64,000 nt of DNA from Diphasiastrum complanatum (GCA_029204225.1 CM055094.1:20259489-20323488); one strand, 5' to 3'; positions 34,977 to 48,240 are shown, numbered from the stretch's first letter. A program made the numbers and translations. The notes: generated by a model from the sequence alone, not told the origin.

Positions 34977-35395
34977 GCTGCCATGCATGCTTTTTAGGAA
35001 ATGAAAACAAACCCTGATGGGAGAAGATTTGATGCTGGCACTTCCTTCTTCAGGCATGGAAATGAAATTCAGAAGCTTTGAAAAGTTCTAGCTTCAAAGA
35101 ATTGATTTTCCATCTTTTAGTGGCGATCTATCATTCACTACGACAGTGCTTGATTACTCCTTCGCATCCTTGGACACCATCTACATACATCCACCACGGA
35201 TCCGGAGCGCCATCATCATCCATTTTCAAAAACCCTAAGCTGCCGAGATCTGCTACATTACACAAAAATTGTCACATCTAGCATGAGCCAAATGCTGAGG
35301 GGTAGTGCTCCTGGAGCTTGTCAACACCGCACATTCAACACCGATTTGGGCTGAAAGCTCGCTACTAGTACGTTACTGAGAAGAAACATCATCGT
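34977..35395 (+). pseudogene. Block K4, interrupted ORF
   Basis: GEDLMLAL frame with TAG after FEKF near 35089. It ends at 35395 in a direct fusion to array A4. The same fusion point is seen at 48566/48567. Confidence 0.25.
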
Positions 35396-35785
35396 TGGCA
35401 CGTAATACAATCGTCCACACGTGCTACAATACATGTCAATCTGCCATTCGGCCACGTGCCCACACATGCGAGCTAATAGATGCCAGAACACAAGTCACCA
35501 AACCATTCGACCAGATGGCCACATATGCGGATACAGAAGTGTGGTCCCACACGTCAGTTACTAATTGGGCCACATGACCACACGTGCGAAGCCGATACGT
35601 GCAAGAACACATGTCGCTGATCCATTCGGCCACATGTCCCCACATGGGATCCCACACGTGTTGATCCAGATGTGCAGTTTCACACATGCGTATACAAACG
35701 TGTGGTTCCACATGTCAGCTATTGACTGGGCCACGTGTCGCTGGGATTCACACGTGCCAACTTTTTTCATCTATATAAGTCCATT
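35396..35785 (+). promoter_or_regulatory. G-box array A4 with TATA box, upstream of H3-like copy 3
   Basis: CACGTG and ACGTG words in the same order as A1 and A3, with a few changed to CACATG. TATATAA at 35772-35778; the H3-like ATG is 329 bp past the box. Confidence 0.68.
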
Positions 35786-36106
35786 CCCGGGGATTGTATA
35801 GGTTTTCACGTAATTTGTTTTCATGTTTGATTGCTTCCATACGACCTGCATTCGTGATATCGCCATCATGCGAGCGACCTCGTCCCCAGGCCTATTCCTT
35901 ACACCCTCTCACATCGTAGCGATATAATGCTGACTTTCCCAGTATCGCCATCATGCAAGCCCCTACCTCTCACCGCCTGTCTCTGCCACTCTCTCGCGTT
36001 GTAGCGATATCACCCTTAGAGTTCTCAGTGTCGCCATTACGCGAGATAATTTAGCTCTTTGTTCTGCTGTATCTTTGTCCTCGCGTGGTATAGATATCCG
36101 GCCTCA

Positions 36107-36520
36107 ATGGCTCGGACGAAGCAAACCGCTAGGCTTACCCATTTTGTTCAACTGTCCTGTCCCCAGACATCTGAACCCATACGTCCGCAAAGACGCGGAA
36201 GACCTCGCCGTCCATGGTTGAGGGACATCATGGCCTTGCAGAGGTACACCAAACTTCTGATCCTGAAAGCAGCCTTGTACCGGGCTATGAGGGAGGTTAT
36301 ACAAGGCATGACCAACCATCTGCCCTATGAAGTGAGGTGGAATATCGTTGCATTGGAGGCCCTCCATATTGCATACGAGGACTTCCAGACAAAATTGTTT
36401 GAGGATTCAATGCTGTGTTCCATTCATGGCAAGAGGGTGACACTGATGCCCAAGGACATGCTTCTTGTCATGAGGTTTCGAAAGACCTATGACAGCGGTA
36501 TGCCACATGGCAAATCATGA
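36107..36520 (+). CDS. Divergent histone H3-like protein, copy 3 (137 aa)
   Basis: I chose the ATG at 36107, which gives MARTKQTARL, rather than an upstream in-frame ATG that lacks support in the other copies. The frame is intact through LRDIMALQRYTKLLILK, the loop with VRWN, FEDSMLCSIHGKRVTL and PKDMLLVMRFRKTYDSG, then stops after MPHGKS. Compared with copy 5 there are roughly four to five amino-acid changes and a few silent ones. Leader and promoter array are complete. It is one of the three copies that look most intact (with 1 and 5). Confidence 0.82.
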   Translation: MARTKQTARLTHFVQLSCPQTSEPIRPQRRGRPRRPWLRDIMALQRYTKLLILKAALYRAMREVIQGMTNHLPYEVRWNIVALEALHIAYEDFQTKLFEDSMLCSIHGKRVTLMPKDMLLVMRFRKTYDSGMPHGKS

Positions 36521-37302
36521 AGGCTTGAGGGTTGCCATGTGGCAAGCCATGTAGGCTTACCATAACCTTGTATGTCAAGCCAACTGGGCCCTGTGCCACG
36601 CAGGCTTGAGTGGACCTAGAGATCTATATATATATATATAGGTGGGCTCAAAAGTTGCCACTTGGCAAACCACAGAGGCCTACCATAGGCTTGCATGGCA
36701 GGCCACATAGGAATGGCATACTTCTGATCCTTCCCACGTAAGCATGTCGTAGGCTACCACATAGGCTTGACATAGGCTTGTGTGGCAAGCAAACCAAGCT
36801 CTGCCATTTAGGCTTGAGTGGAGCTAGAGAGAGAGATCTGGGGCTCCCAAGTTGCCATGTGGCAAGCCATGTAGGCATGTCATGAGATAAACCATAGGCT
36901 TGCGTGGCAGGCCACATAGGCATGGCATATTTCTGATGCTTCCCACATAAGCATGTCGCAAGATACCACATAGGCTTGCTATAGGCTTGTCTGGCAAGCC
37001 AACCAAGCTCTGCCATGTAGGCTTGAGTGGAGCTAGAGAGAGAGATCTGGGGCTCCCAAGTTGCCATGTGGCAAGCCATGTAGGCATGTCATGAGATAAA
37101 CCACACAGGCTTGGGACTTGCCATGTCGCAAGCCATGTAGGCCTATCATAGGCTTGCGTGGTAGGTCATACAGGCATTACATATGCTTGATGCTAGTATG
37201 TTCATGCTGGTATGTTGCAGTCTACCATATAGGCTTGACATAGGCTTGTGTGGCAAGCCAACTAAGCTATACCACGTGGGTCTGCCATGTAGGCTTGAGT
37301 TG

Positions 37303-37305
<3 letters not shown>
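36521..37305. repeat. Satellite C3
   Basis: Same word content and unit size as C1, about four units, with a TA run at 36625-36640. Open frames on the minus strand are satellite translations. Confidence 0.72.

Positions 37306-37344
<39 letters not shown>
37306..37344. repeat. AG microsatellite
   Basis: About 19 AG units at the end of satellite C3. Confidence 0.95.
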
Positions 37345-37348
<4 letters not shown>

Positions 37349-38789
37349 AGTGAGGAGTCACACATGAACTACTTCCCTGTGGTATGGCCTAGAATCAACG
37401 TTGAAAAAAATATCTGATGGAGATAAGAAGGGTCCCAAGCAAATTTCAAATGACGATCTTGCAGAGAAAGTATAGAAACCAGAGTTGGCGAGGGATCCCA
37501 AAGAATCGAACTTGAGTGTACAAGCCCAACAAAAGCGCATACACCAACTCACCACACATGGGAAGATCATAAAAATTTGAATTTGAAGAAAAATATCACA
37601 TGAGATGGACATAAGAGATGAATTCTCCACAAAGAAAGAAAGTTTGATGATTATTTCTCCACTTAGGTACAACTATTTATAGCTTCCAAAATGTCATTTG
37701 GCCACTTGCCCCAAACTTCACCTAATTTGGAAACTTCTAGATACTTTATCAGAAACCTAGAAAATCTAGTCTAGATGCAATGTACCAAAATTAGCCAATT
37801 AGAATGGGTCCAAACTCGACCTCATCCATTGATCTACTTGCCAGAGGTAGTCAAACCACTATTTAGGCCCTTATTAACAAATATGAAACTAACTCGAAGT
37901 TGAAATTCATTTTGGCCTCCAAAATTGCCAAATGAAAACCCAAACTAGTTGACAATTTTTCACACCATCTCCTCTAGACATCTCCATTGATGAATACAAT
38001 TTATAAGTTTTTGAAAGCAATGTACCAAAATTAGCCAATTAGAATGGGTCCAAACTCGACCTCATCCACTTATCTACTTGCCAGAGGTAGTTAAACCACT
38101 ATTTAGGCCCTTATTAACATATATGAAACTAACTCGAAGTTGAGATTCATTTTGGTCTCTAAAATTGCCAAATAAAAAACCAAACTAGTTGAAAAATTTT
38201 CACACCATGTCCTCTAGACATCTCCATTGATGAATACAATTTATAAGTTTTTGAAAGCCAGTCCGAAATCAGTGATCTCTTTTTCAAATTACAAAAGTTT
38301 TTTAAGTACATCGTTCTAGGGTTCGAGAATGGAAGTTGGAATGAATTATATTTCATTGAAGTTTGAACAAGCTTGGAAATTTGAAGATTGAATGAAGCTG
38401 TAATCTAGGATTTTCAAAACTCAAAGTTGTTCATGCAAATTAAGTCATTTTTGTTAATATATTAAAATGTTGTAATCTAGGGTTTCCAAAAACAAATTGA
38501 AAATTTGTTAAAAAAAAAAGCTTATTCCTTGTTACACGACTAAATAACAAATAGCTAAAAAGCATATAATGAATCTATGCTATGTTCCAAACATATGCAA
38601 GTTACATTGCATTCAGTCACACTTTACAAATCATTGAAATTTGAATTTGAACGAAATCATTGAAATGAGTAGATCAATGTTTAAATGAAGCGATAAATCT
38701 TATAATCTCCCCATTTAATTCAATTATATTTATATATTATTGGTGCATTAATAGGATAAAAACTCATTATTATTATTTTCTTTGTTTCT
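37345..38789. repeat. Spacer E3 with inverted arms and 240-bp repeats
   Basis: Left arm about 37490-37575, right arm about 38880-38985 within F3. Two 240-bp units start near 37778 and 38019. No gene. Confidence 0.6.
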
Positions 38790-40140
38790 ATTGATTCAAG
38801 CAAGCACAGCTCGTCTAGATGATGACCACAATGCCTCTAAGGAGAAATAGTTTTCCATTTTTTTTTAATTTTGATTTTTCTTCAGATTCAAATTTAATGA
38901 TCTTCCCAGGTGTGCTGAGTTGGTGTCCGCACTTGAGTTGGGCTTGTACACTCAAGTATGATTCTTTGCAATCCCCCCAAATCAATATAACCAGTAACAT
39001 TATTCTCAAAGCATGTACTATGAGCTAAAAACAACACTTGGAGAGTAAAGAGTTAGGAATATGTCAAACACTTTCACACCTAGTATTTGGCAAGATCGGA
39101 TACTTTGCGATAACCACCCCCCCCCCCCCCGCCCCCATTTCTTAATATAACTTCTCAAAGCATCTAGTATGAGCTACAAACAACACTTGGTAAGTCTTAA
39201 GACTTGGAGAGTAAAGAGTTATGCATTTGTCAAATACTTTTACACCTAGCATTTGGCAAGTTAGACACAATGGTAGTAATTATAAGAATGAGTTAGGCAA
39301 GCTTGTGAAGCCATCTATAGGTGATTTGTTGTTTAGTTGCCTAGCTACATATCAAGCTACCCCAAGTGACCAAACAATTCACTATTATTTTGAGTGACAC
39401 CCATGAAGCTATCATGATTTGAAATGACATCGGTATATTAAGCTACTCCCAAGTTGACCCTTTTCCAGGAAGCCTCTCTCTTGAAACTATAGCAAAAAAC
39501 TCTTATTCAAAGGAACAATCAAGGGTCGAGTACTTACCATACGAGATGAAGACCAACAGGTAGGGCAAGGAAAGAAGATGTACGGTTTACTTTGCTATGT
39601 GCTTGGAGGTATGCTGAGCATGCTTGGAATATGAAGAACATGTGTTTTCCAAAAATATTAGTAGTCTCACAAAAAGGCTTGGAGTAACAGTAGAATTTGG
39701 AAGTGGTGCACCTACTTTGGATGGATGATCACTAACAAACAATTTCTGTCTAGTCCTTTTGCCGTGATATGTTCCCTCTTGTCGATATGATATTTTCATT
39801 GTGTGTCTAAATATTTTTTGAACAGAATATGTGTAACCTAATTATTGTTGATTTTGATTTAATGGGCATTCAATGTTCATTTAATACATTAAATGAAATA
39901 TCAACGATGAGAACATATATATATACACAACGAGAAGAAGGTATATCTAGATCATAGATTATGAACTAAAGTGGACTTTTCAGAAGCAGTGGAGAGATAG
40001 ATTAGCAGTTGAGTGCCATATACATTGGCCCTAGATGACTATAATGGTCAATCTTAAAAGCTCCAATCAACAAATGTTGATGTTTTCAATGTACTCAATT
40101 CAAAAAATTGGGCCTAAAGGATTTTCTTCATAACCTTTGT
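38790..40140. repeat. Composite repeat F3, poly-C interrupted by G
   Basis: C run at 39117-39130, then a G and five more C. The 70-codon ORF is at 39587-39799, open, with Asn-to-Thr near its middle. Confidence 0.65.
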
Positions 40141-41093
40141 TCAGGAATGGTGGGCATCATGCTTATGATATTGCTCGCGCAGCCACTTGGAGCAGGTTCG
40201 AGTCAGCATTTGTCTTCGATCAGCACATGCTTTTGATCTCTGGGTGTAAGCCTTATCAGCATTGATGATAAAGCTTGAAGTGCACATCTCTTCGAAGATT
40301 TGTATGGAGTCTGCAGGAAAGTATTGTATCCGTAAATAGATCCTGGTATGCTCCATCTGAAGCGCCGGTTTGTTGGGATTGATGAAAAATTGTGGATCCT
40401 GCTCAAACCTTCGGCCCATGACAGTCATCAGAAACTGGCAAAACTTGTGTTGTAGCTTGATTGTAAGATCATCAGAATCGGAAGTTAATTGGCAAAAATT
40501 CTTGATGGATGTATGACATTCCTTCTGAGAAGAGAACGAGCCATCTATTATCGCAAAGTTGCAAGGATATGCTGATATGTTGTCTTCCGATCTCCATGCT
40601 AGCGCTCGTCTTCTACAAAACTTGGGTCGAAAGAAGGATCATTCTGAATTTGCTTTGGTGATTGATCAAGCATTTCGTAGACGTACGTATCTTTGAGGAA
40701 TGGAGCTCTCCAACCGGTCGACGCAATTAAATCTGGCTGAGAAAAGCTCCCGATCGAATTAGATGTCGTCGTTGGAACTGACTTGTCCCCGTCTTTTCGT
40801 CCTATCCGAGTCGAATTACTGGCATGCTTATGATTTTGCTCACGTAGCCGGTTGAAGTAGTTTCGAGTCAGTATTTGTCTTCGACCAGTAAATTCTTTTG
40901 ATCTTTGGGTGTACATGTAACCCTCATCAGCATTGATGATAAATCCTGAAGTGCACATCTCTTCGAAGATATGTATGGAGTCTACAGGAAAGTAGTGAAT
41001 CCGTAAATAGATCCTGGTATCCTCCATGTGAAGGACCGCTTTGTTGGGATTGATGGAAAATTGTGGATCTTGCTCAAACCTTTGGCCCATGAC
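40141..41093 (-). pseudogene. Unknown two-module protein G, copy 4 (5' truncated)
   Basis: Module A starts at its GQRFEQDPQF part (41090) and reads in frame into module B (SFSQPDLIASTGWRAPFLKD), until a missing base near 40616 (ctacaaaa for ctacgaaaa) breaks it. A second frameshift leaves 40428-40141 open. The 5' side is replaced by N sequence at 41094. Confidence 0.45.
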
Positions 41094-41520
41094 TTATGAA
41101 TGGAACATTAAGCAATACGATAAACTCAAAGAGTCTTAATTTCAGTGTGTAGTCCGAAAATAATATTTGGTGGTTGGCAGCTTCCCAGGTTGAAATCTAT
41201 TCTATTGAGTACTAGCAACTAATTCATTTCAAGAATTAATGGTTTTGTGTTTCAAGCTAATATTGTTTTGTTATTATAGGTATCAGTTCAATTCTCTTAA
41301 AATAGTTCATGATTTTGTGTTTCAAATAGGTTTTAAAGAAGATCATGAAATTCTATTTTGGATTTTTAGTAGAACAGAATATCCAAAGATAATTAAGAAT
41401 CATATGAGCGACACACCACTCAATGTTCCTAGAATAGGTCATTTTAAGACGAAATGGTATTTGGTTCACACACCAAGAGCTACAGGGAGTGATAATCCAA
41501 AACTTAGCGAAAAATTTTAA
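41094..41520 (+). pseudogene. Unknown gene N, 3' part with possible intron
   Basis: The frame 41239-41520 ends GFKEDHEILFWIFSRTEYP, HFKTKWYLVHTPRATGSDN, SEKF. Upstream, the sequence ttgttattatag before gtatcag and aaatag before gttttaaag look like 3' splice sites, so the frame may be two exons with intron remains. The stretch 41094-41238 is unique to this copy. Confidence 0.4.
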
Positions 41521-41604
41521 CTGATCAAACAACATTTATATAGCTAAAACCAATATAACCCAAGCTGTACACTCGTCGATCCAACAGCGGACCAGATCTA
41601 TGGC

Positions 41605-42010
41605 GCGTAATACAACCGTCCACACGTGTGAGACCACACGTGCTACAATACATGTCAATCTGCCATTCGGCCATGTGCCCACATGAGCGAGCTAACACGT
41701 GCCAAAACACATGTCACCAAACCATTCGACCACATGGCCACATGTGCAAGTTTCACACGTGCGGATACAGAAGTGTGGTCCCACACGTCAGTTACTGATT
41801 GGGCCACGTAACCATACGTGTGAGCCGATACGTGCAAGAACACATGTCGCTGATCCATTCGGCCATGTGTCCCCACATGGGATTCCAGACGTGTTGATGC
41901 AGACATGCAGTTTCACACATGCGTATACAAACGTGTGGTTCCACATGTCAGCTACTGACTAGGCCACGTTTCACTGGGATTCACACGTGCCAACTTTTTT
42001 CTCCTATAGA
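41605..42010 (+). promoter_or_regulatory. G-box array A5, TATA box mutated
   Basis: Full-length array, but the TATA box reads TATAGAAG (about 42005-42012) instead of TATATAAG. It precedes H3-like copy 4. Confidence 0.6.
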
Positions 42011-42337
42011 AGTCCATTCTCGGGGATTGTATAGGTTTTCGCGTAATTTGCTGTCATGTTTGATTGCTTCCATACGACCTGCATTCATGATATCGCCATC
42101 ATGCGAGCGACCTTGTCCCTAGGCCTATTCCGTACACCCTCTCATGTCGTAGCGATATCAGCCTGACTTTCCCAGTATCGCCATCATGCAAGCCCCTGCC
42201 TCTCCCTGCCTGTCTCTGCCACTCTCTCGCGTAGTAGCAATATCACCTTTAGAGTTCTCAGTGTCGCCATTACGCGAGATAATTTAGCTATCTTTTGTTG
42301 TATCTCTGTCCTCACGTGGTATAGATATCCGGCCTCA

Positions 42338-42784
42338 ATGGCATGGACGAAGCAAACCGCTAGGCTTACCCATTTTGTTCAACTGTCCCGTCCCCAGACA
42401 TCTGAACCCATATGTCCACAAAGACGTGGAAGACCTCACCATCCATGGTTGAGGGACATCAGAGCCTTGCAGAGGTACACCAAACTTGTGATCCTGAAAG
42501 CAGCCTTGTACCAGGCTGTGAGGGAGGTTACACAAGATATGACCACCCATCTGCCCTATGTAGTGAGGTGGAATATCGCTGCATTGGAGGCCCTCCATAT
42601 TGCATACGAGGACTTCCAGACAAAATTGTTTGAGGATTTGATGCTGTGTTCCATTCATGGAAATAGGGTGACACTGATGCCCAAGGACATGCTTCTTGTC
42701 ATGAGGTTTCGAAAGACCTATGACAGCGGTATGCCAGATGGCAAATCATGCAGGATTGAGGGTTGCCATGTGGGCCTACCATAA
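42338..42784 (+). CDS. Divergent histone H3-like protein, copy 4 (148 aa)
   Basis: The frame is open, but the tail starts M-A-W-T-K-Q, so Arg2 of the H3 tail is lost. Further private changes are RRGRPHHP, FEDLMLC and HGNRVTL. The C-terminus runs into satellite C (CRIEGCHVGLP) like copy 1. With the TATA mutation upstream, this is probably the most degraded of the full-length copies. Confidence 0.72.
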   Translation: MAWTKQTARLTHFVQLSRPQTSEPICPQRRGRPHHPWLRDIRALQRYTKLVILKAALYQAVREVTQDMTTHLPYVVRWNIAALEALHIAYEDFQTKLFEDLMLCSIHGNRVTLMPKDMLLVMRFRKTYDSGMPDGKSCRIEGCHVGLP

Positions 42785-43505
42785 CCTTGTATGTCAAGCC
42801 AACTGGGCCCTGTGCCACGTAGGCTTGAGTGGACCTAGAGATCTATATATATATATATAGGTGGGCAAACCACACAGGCCTACCATAGGCTTGCGTGGCA
42901 GGCGACATAGGCATGGCATATTTCTGATCCTTCCCACATAAGCATGTCGCAGGATACCACATAGGCTTGCCATAGGCTTGTGTGGCAAGCAAACCAAGCT
43001 CTGCCATGTAGGCTTGAGTGGAGCTAGAGAGAGAGAGCTGGGGCTCCCAAGTTGCCATGTGGCAAGCCATGTAGGCATGTCATGAGATAAACCATAGGCT
43101 TGTGTGGCAGGCCATATAGGCATGGCATATTTCTGATGCTTCCCACATAAGCATGTCGCAGGATACCACATAGGCTTGCCATAGGCTTGTGTGGCAAGCC
43201 AACCAAGCTCTGCCATGTAGGCTTGAGTGGAGCTAGATAGAGAGATCTGGGGCTCCCAAGTTGCCATGTGGCAAGCCATGTAGGCATGTCATGAGATAAA
43301 CCACACAGGCTTGGGACTTGCCATGTCGCAAGCCATGTAGGCCTATCATAGGCTTGCGTGGTAGGTCATATAGGCATGACATAGGCTTGATGCTAGTATG
43401 TTCATGCTGGTATGTTGTAGTCTACCATATAGGCTTGACATAGGCTTGTGTGGCAAGCCAACTAAGCTATACCACGTGGTTCTGCCATGTAGGGTTGAGT
43501 GGAAT
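42785..43505. repeat. Satellite C4
   Basis: Same structure as C3, TA run at 42844-42859. Confidence 0.72.

Positions 43506-43538
<33 letters not shown>
43506..43538. repeat. AG microsatellite
   Basis: About 16 AG units with one AA interruption. Confidence 0.95.
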
Positions 43539-43539
<1 letters not shown>

Positions 43540-43540
43540 C

Positions 43541-45125
43541 TGAGTGAGGAGTCACACATGAACTACTTCCCTGTGGTATGGCCTAGCATCAACGTTGAAA
43601 AAAATATCTGAGGAAGATAAGAAGGGTCCCAAGCAAATTTCAAATGAGAATCTTGCAGAGAAAGTATTGAAACCACGGTTGGCGAGGGATCCCAAAGAAT
43701 CGAACTTGAGTGTACAAGCCTAACAAAAGCGCATACACCAACTCACCACACATGGGAAGATCGTTAAATTTGAATTTGAAGAAAAATCGTTGAAATTTTT
43801 GTAGATCTATGTTTAACAAAATCATATATATTATAATCTTCACACGTGTGGAATCAAGATCTACAAGAAAATCAACATTCTACACATAGAAAACCAAGAT
43901 AGAGAAAATCACATGAGATGGACATAAGAGATGAATTCTCCACAAAGAAAGAAACTTTTATGATTATTTCTCCAATTAGGTACAACTATTTATATCTTCC
44001 AAAATGTCATTTGGCCACTTGCCCCAAACTTCACCTAATTTGGAAACTTCTAGATACTTTATCAAAAACCTAGAAAATTCTGTCTAGATGCAATGTACCA
44101 AAAGCAGCCAATTAGAATGGGTCCAAACTCGACCTCATCCACTGATCTACTTGCCAGAGGTAGTTAAACCACTATTTAGGCCCTTATTAACAAATATGAA
44201 ACTAGCGCTAAGTTGAGATTCATTTTGGCCTCCAAAATTGCCAAATGAAAAACCAAACTAGTTGACAATTTTTCACACCATGTCCTCTAGACATCTCCAT
44301 TGATGAATACAATTTATAAGTTTTTGAAAGCAATGAACCAAAATTTAGCCAATTAGAATGGGTCCAGACTCGACCTCATCCACTTATCTACTTGCCAGAG
44401 GTAGTTAAACCACTATTTAGGCCCTTATTAACAAATATGAAACTAACTCGAAGTTGAGATTCATTTTGGCCTTCAAAATTGCCAAATAAAAAACCAAACT
44501 AGTTGACAATTTTTCACACCATGTCCTCTAGACATCTCCATTGATGAATACAATTTATAAGTTTTTGAAAGCAATTCCGAATGCAATCAGGGTCATGTTT
44601 TAGCTCAATGATCTCTCTTTCACATTACAAAAGTTTTTAAAATACATCGTTCAAGGATCCGAGAATGGATTTTGGAGTGAATTATACTTCATTGAAGTTT
44701 GAACGAGCTTGGAAATTTGAAGATTGAATGAAGCTGTAATCTAGGATTTTCAAAACCCAAAGTTGTTCATAGCAAATTAAGTCATTTTTGTTAATATATT
44801 AAAATGTTGTAATCTAGGGTTTCCAAAAACAAATTGAAAATTTGTTAAAAAAAATGCTTATTCCTTGTTACACAACTAAATAACATATAGTTAAAAAGCA
44901 TATAATGAATCTATGCTATGTTCCAAACATATGCAAGTTACATTGCATTCATTCACACTTCACAACATTGGAAATCGAATTTGAACGAAATCATTGAAAT
45001 GAGTAGATCAATGTTTAAATGAAGCGATAAATATTATAATCTTCCCATTTAATTCAATTATATTTATATATTAGTGGTGCATTAACAGGATTTAAACTCG
45101 TTATTATTATTTTCTTTGTTTCTAT
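43541..45125. repeat. Spacer E4 with inverted arms and 240-bp repeats
   Basis: Left arm about 43690-43790, right arm about 45215-45310. Two 240-bp units start near 44091 and 44330. Confidence 0.6.
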
Positions 45126-45452
45126 TGATTCAAGCAAGCACAGCTCGTCTAGATGATGACCACAATGCCTCTAAGGAGAAATAGTTTTTCATTTTTTTTA
45201 ATTTTGATTTTTCTTCAGATTCAAATTTAATGATCTTCCCATGTGTGGTGAGTTGGTGTCTGCACTTGAGTTGGGCTTGTACACTCAAGTTCGATTCTTT
45301 GCAATCCCCCCAAATTAATATAACCAGTAACATTATTCTCAAAGCATGTACTATGAGCTAAAAACAACACTTGGAGAGTAAAGAGTTAGGAATATGTCAA
45401 ACACTTTTACACCTAGTATTTAAAAAGATGGGAATCTTTGCGATAACCCCAC

Positions 45453-45486
<34 letters not shown>

Positions 45487-46482
45487 AATTCTTAATATAA
45501 CTTCTCAAAGCATCTAGTATGAGCTACAAACAACACTTGGTAAGTCTTAAGACTTGGAGAGTAAAGAGTTATGCATTTGTGAAATACTTTTACACCTAGC
45601 ATTTGGCAAGTTAGACACAATGGTAGTAAATATAAGAATGAGTTAGACAAGCTTGTGAAGCCATCTAGAGGTGATTTGTTGTTTAGTTGCCTAGCTACAT
45701 TTCAAGCTACCCCAAGTTAGCAAACAGTTTACTATTATTTTGAGCGACAACCATGAAGCTATCATGATTTGAAATGACATCAATATATTAAGCTACTCCC
45801 AAGTTGACCCTTTCCCAGGAAGCTTCTCTCTTGAAACTATAGCAAAAAGCTCTTATTCAAAGGAACAATCAAGGGTCGAGTACTTACCATACGAGATGAA
45901 GACCAACAAGTAAGGCAAGGAAAGAAGATGTACGGTTTACTTTGCTATGTGCTTGGAGGTATGCTGAGCATGCTTGGAATATGAAGAACATGTGTTTTCC
46001 AAAAATATTAGTAGTCTCACAAAAAGGCTTGGAGTAACATTAGAATTTGGAAGTGGTGCGCCTACTTTGATTGGATGATCACTAAGAAACAATTTCTGTC
46101 TAGTCCTTTTGCCTTGATATGTTCCCTCTTGTCGATATGATATTTTCATTGTGTGTCTAAATATTTTTTGAACATAATATGTGTAACCTAATTATTGTTG
46201 ATTTTGATTTAATGAGCATTCAATGTTCATTTAATACATTAAATCAAATATCAACGATGAGAACATATATATATACACAACGAGAAGAAGGTATATCTAG
46301 ATCATAGATTATGAACTAAAGTGGACATTTCTAAAGAGATAGATTAGCAGTTGAGTGCCATATACATTGGCCCTAGATGACTATAATGGTCAATCTTAAA
46401 AGCTCCAATCAACAGATGTTGATGTTTTCAATGTACTCAATTCAAAAAATTGCGCCTAAAGGATTTTCCTCATAACATTTGT
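45126..46482. repeat. Composite repeat F4 with 31-base poly-C tract
   Basis: C run at 45454-45484. The 70-codon ORF is at 45937-46149 with changes in its first third (YQGK, FLSDHPIK), still open. Confidence 0.65.
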
Positions 46483-47115
46483 TCAGGAATAGTGGGCATC
46501 ATGCTTATGATATTGCTCGCGCAGCCACTTGGAGCAGGTTCGAGTCAGCATTTGTCTTCGACCAGCAAATGCTTTTGATCTCTGGGTGTAAGCCTTATCA
46601 GCATTGATGATAAAGCCTGAAGTGCACATCTCTTCGAAGATTTGTATAGAGTCTGCAGGAAAGTATTGTATCCGTAAATAGATCCTGGTATCCTCCATGT
46701 GAAGCGCCGGTTTTTTGGGATTGATGAAAAATTGTGGATCCTGCTCAAACCTTCGGCCCATGACAGTCATCAGAAACTGGCAGAACTTGTGTTGTAGCTT
46801 GATTGTAGGATCGTCAGAATCGGAAGTTAATTTGCAAAAATTCTTGATGGATGTATGACATTCCTTCTGAGAAGAGAACGAGCCATCTATTATCGCAAAG
46901 TTGCAAGGATATGCTGATATGTTGTCTTCCGATCTCCATGCTAGCGCTCGTCTTCTACGAAAACTTGGGTCAAAAGAAGGATCATTCTGAATTTGCTTTG
47001 GTGATTGATCAAGCATTTCATAGACGTACGTATCTTTGAGGAATGAAGCTCTCCAACCGGTCGACGCAATTAAATATGGCTGAGAAGAGCTCCTGATCGA
47101 ATTAGATGCCATCGT
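46483..47115 (-). pseudogene. Unknown protein G, copy 5 (module B only)
   Basis: Module B is intact and open for 209 codons (47112-46483), from SSQPYLIASTGWRASFLKD to HKHDAHYS, the longest unbroken module B in the window. Module A and the N-terminus are deleted at 47115, where spacer H begins. Confidence 0.45.
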
Positions 47116-48240
47116 TGCCCAATTGTATCACATTATAGTTGCCCAAGACAAAGGTAGTGCACGAGAAATTAAGGCAACAGAAAAGGCACATTCACAGGTT
47201 TGTTTGAAGGGAGCTTTTCATGCCGCATAAGCACCAAGAGATGTGACGAAATAAAAGGTGAAAGTAGATTAATATTGATGTGTGATGTCCCTTTGTGTGA
47301 ATATTTTCTGGATCCAAACATCTAGTGTGTGGCTGTTAGGCTAGAGATAGCATGATATATTAATCTCAACATCCATTGGGGCGAGCTTCCGATCCACTTG
47401 AACACAAAACTTACAAGACTATTTGCTTCATGATGTAAATGTGAATCCAACTTATCAACCATTACAGAAAATTTGAGCACAAAACGGGCCTTTCAAAAAC
47501 ATATCTTTAATTTTTTTTGGTCAAAAGTTTCTTCCACATGGTCCAATCAAAACACTCAAATTTGAAATCTACGTAACGTAGCTCCTTCAAATTGATTTTC
47601 TTTTCTTTTTAAAAGAACTGTAATTTTCCGTCGAGCAGCCCGTAAATAAGCCATTTTATTTGTAGTATAGTATGCAACTCAGCAAAAAAAACAGTGTAAC
47701 TCTTGAACGGCAACTCGGATAGAGACGATTACGGTGCCATAAGAAAGCCCTCGACGAAAGCTTTTTCAACGACACCCAACATGACCCAGTTTCGAGCTAC
47801 GGTGAAGAAGTTATGGCTAGTAAGGGAGTAGCATTATGGTGCATTTAAAAGTAAAGGATCAAGCAAATACTTATAAAACTGGTAAATGGCAAGTTAGACA
47901 CAATGATAAATTCATGAGAATAAGTTAGTGAAGCTCAAAAAGTCATTTGGAGTGAGTTCTTGCCAAGTCCCAATTTGTTACCTTGCTATTTGTGAACTTG
48001 CCCCAAGATAAGGTGAAAAAAAACTTTTAATATTACGAATGACAACCATGAAGCTATCATAGTTTCAATCAACATCGATATAATTAAACAACAAAAATCA
48101 TCACATACGTGGGAACATTACAAAAAATCACAATATCACGCTTTACTGCCATGCTGCCATGCATGCTTTTTAGGAAATGAAAACAAACCCTGATGGGAGA
48201 AGATTTGATGCTGGCACTTCCTTCTTCAGGCATGGAAATG
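47116..48240. repeat. Spacer H5 and K upstream region
   Basis: H starts in its middle (no poly-C), with the ~180-bp repeat at about 47285-47460, then the same plant-repeat-like stretch as 25240-25390 at about 47690-47840. No gene. Confidence 0.5.

Noticed and set aside
36059-36106. 16-residue N-terminal extension of H3-like copy 3
   Set aside because: An upstream ATG is in frame only in this copy; the ARTKQTAR start at 36107 is shared by all.
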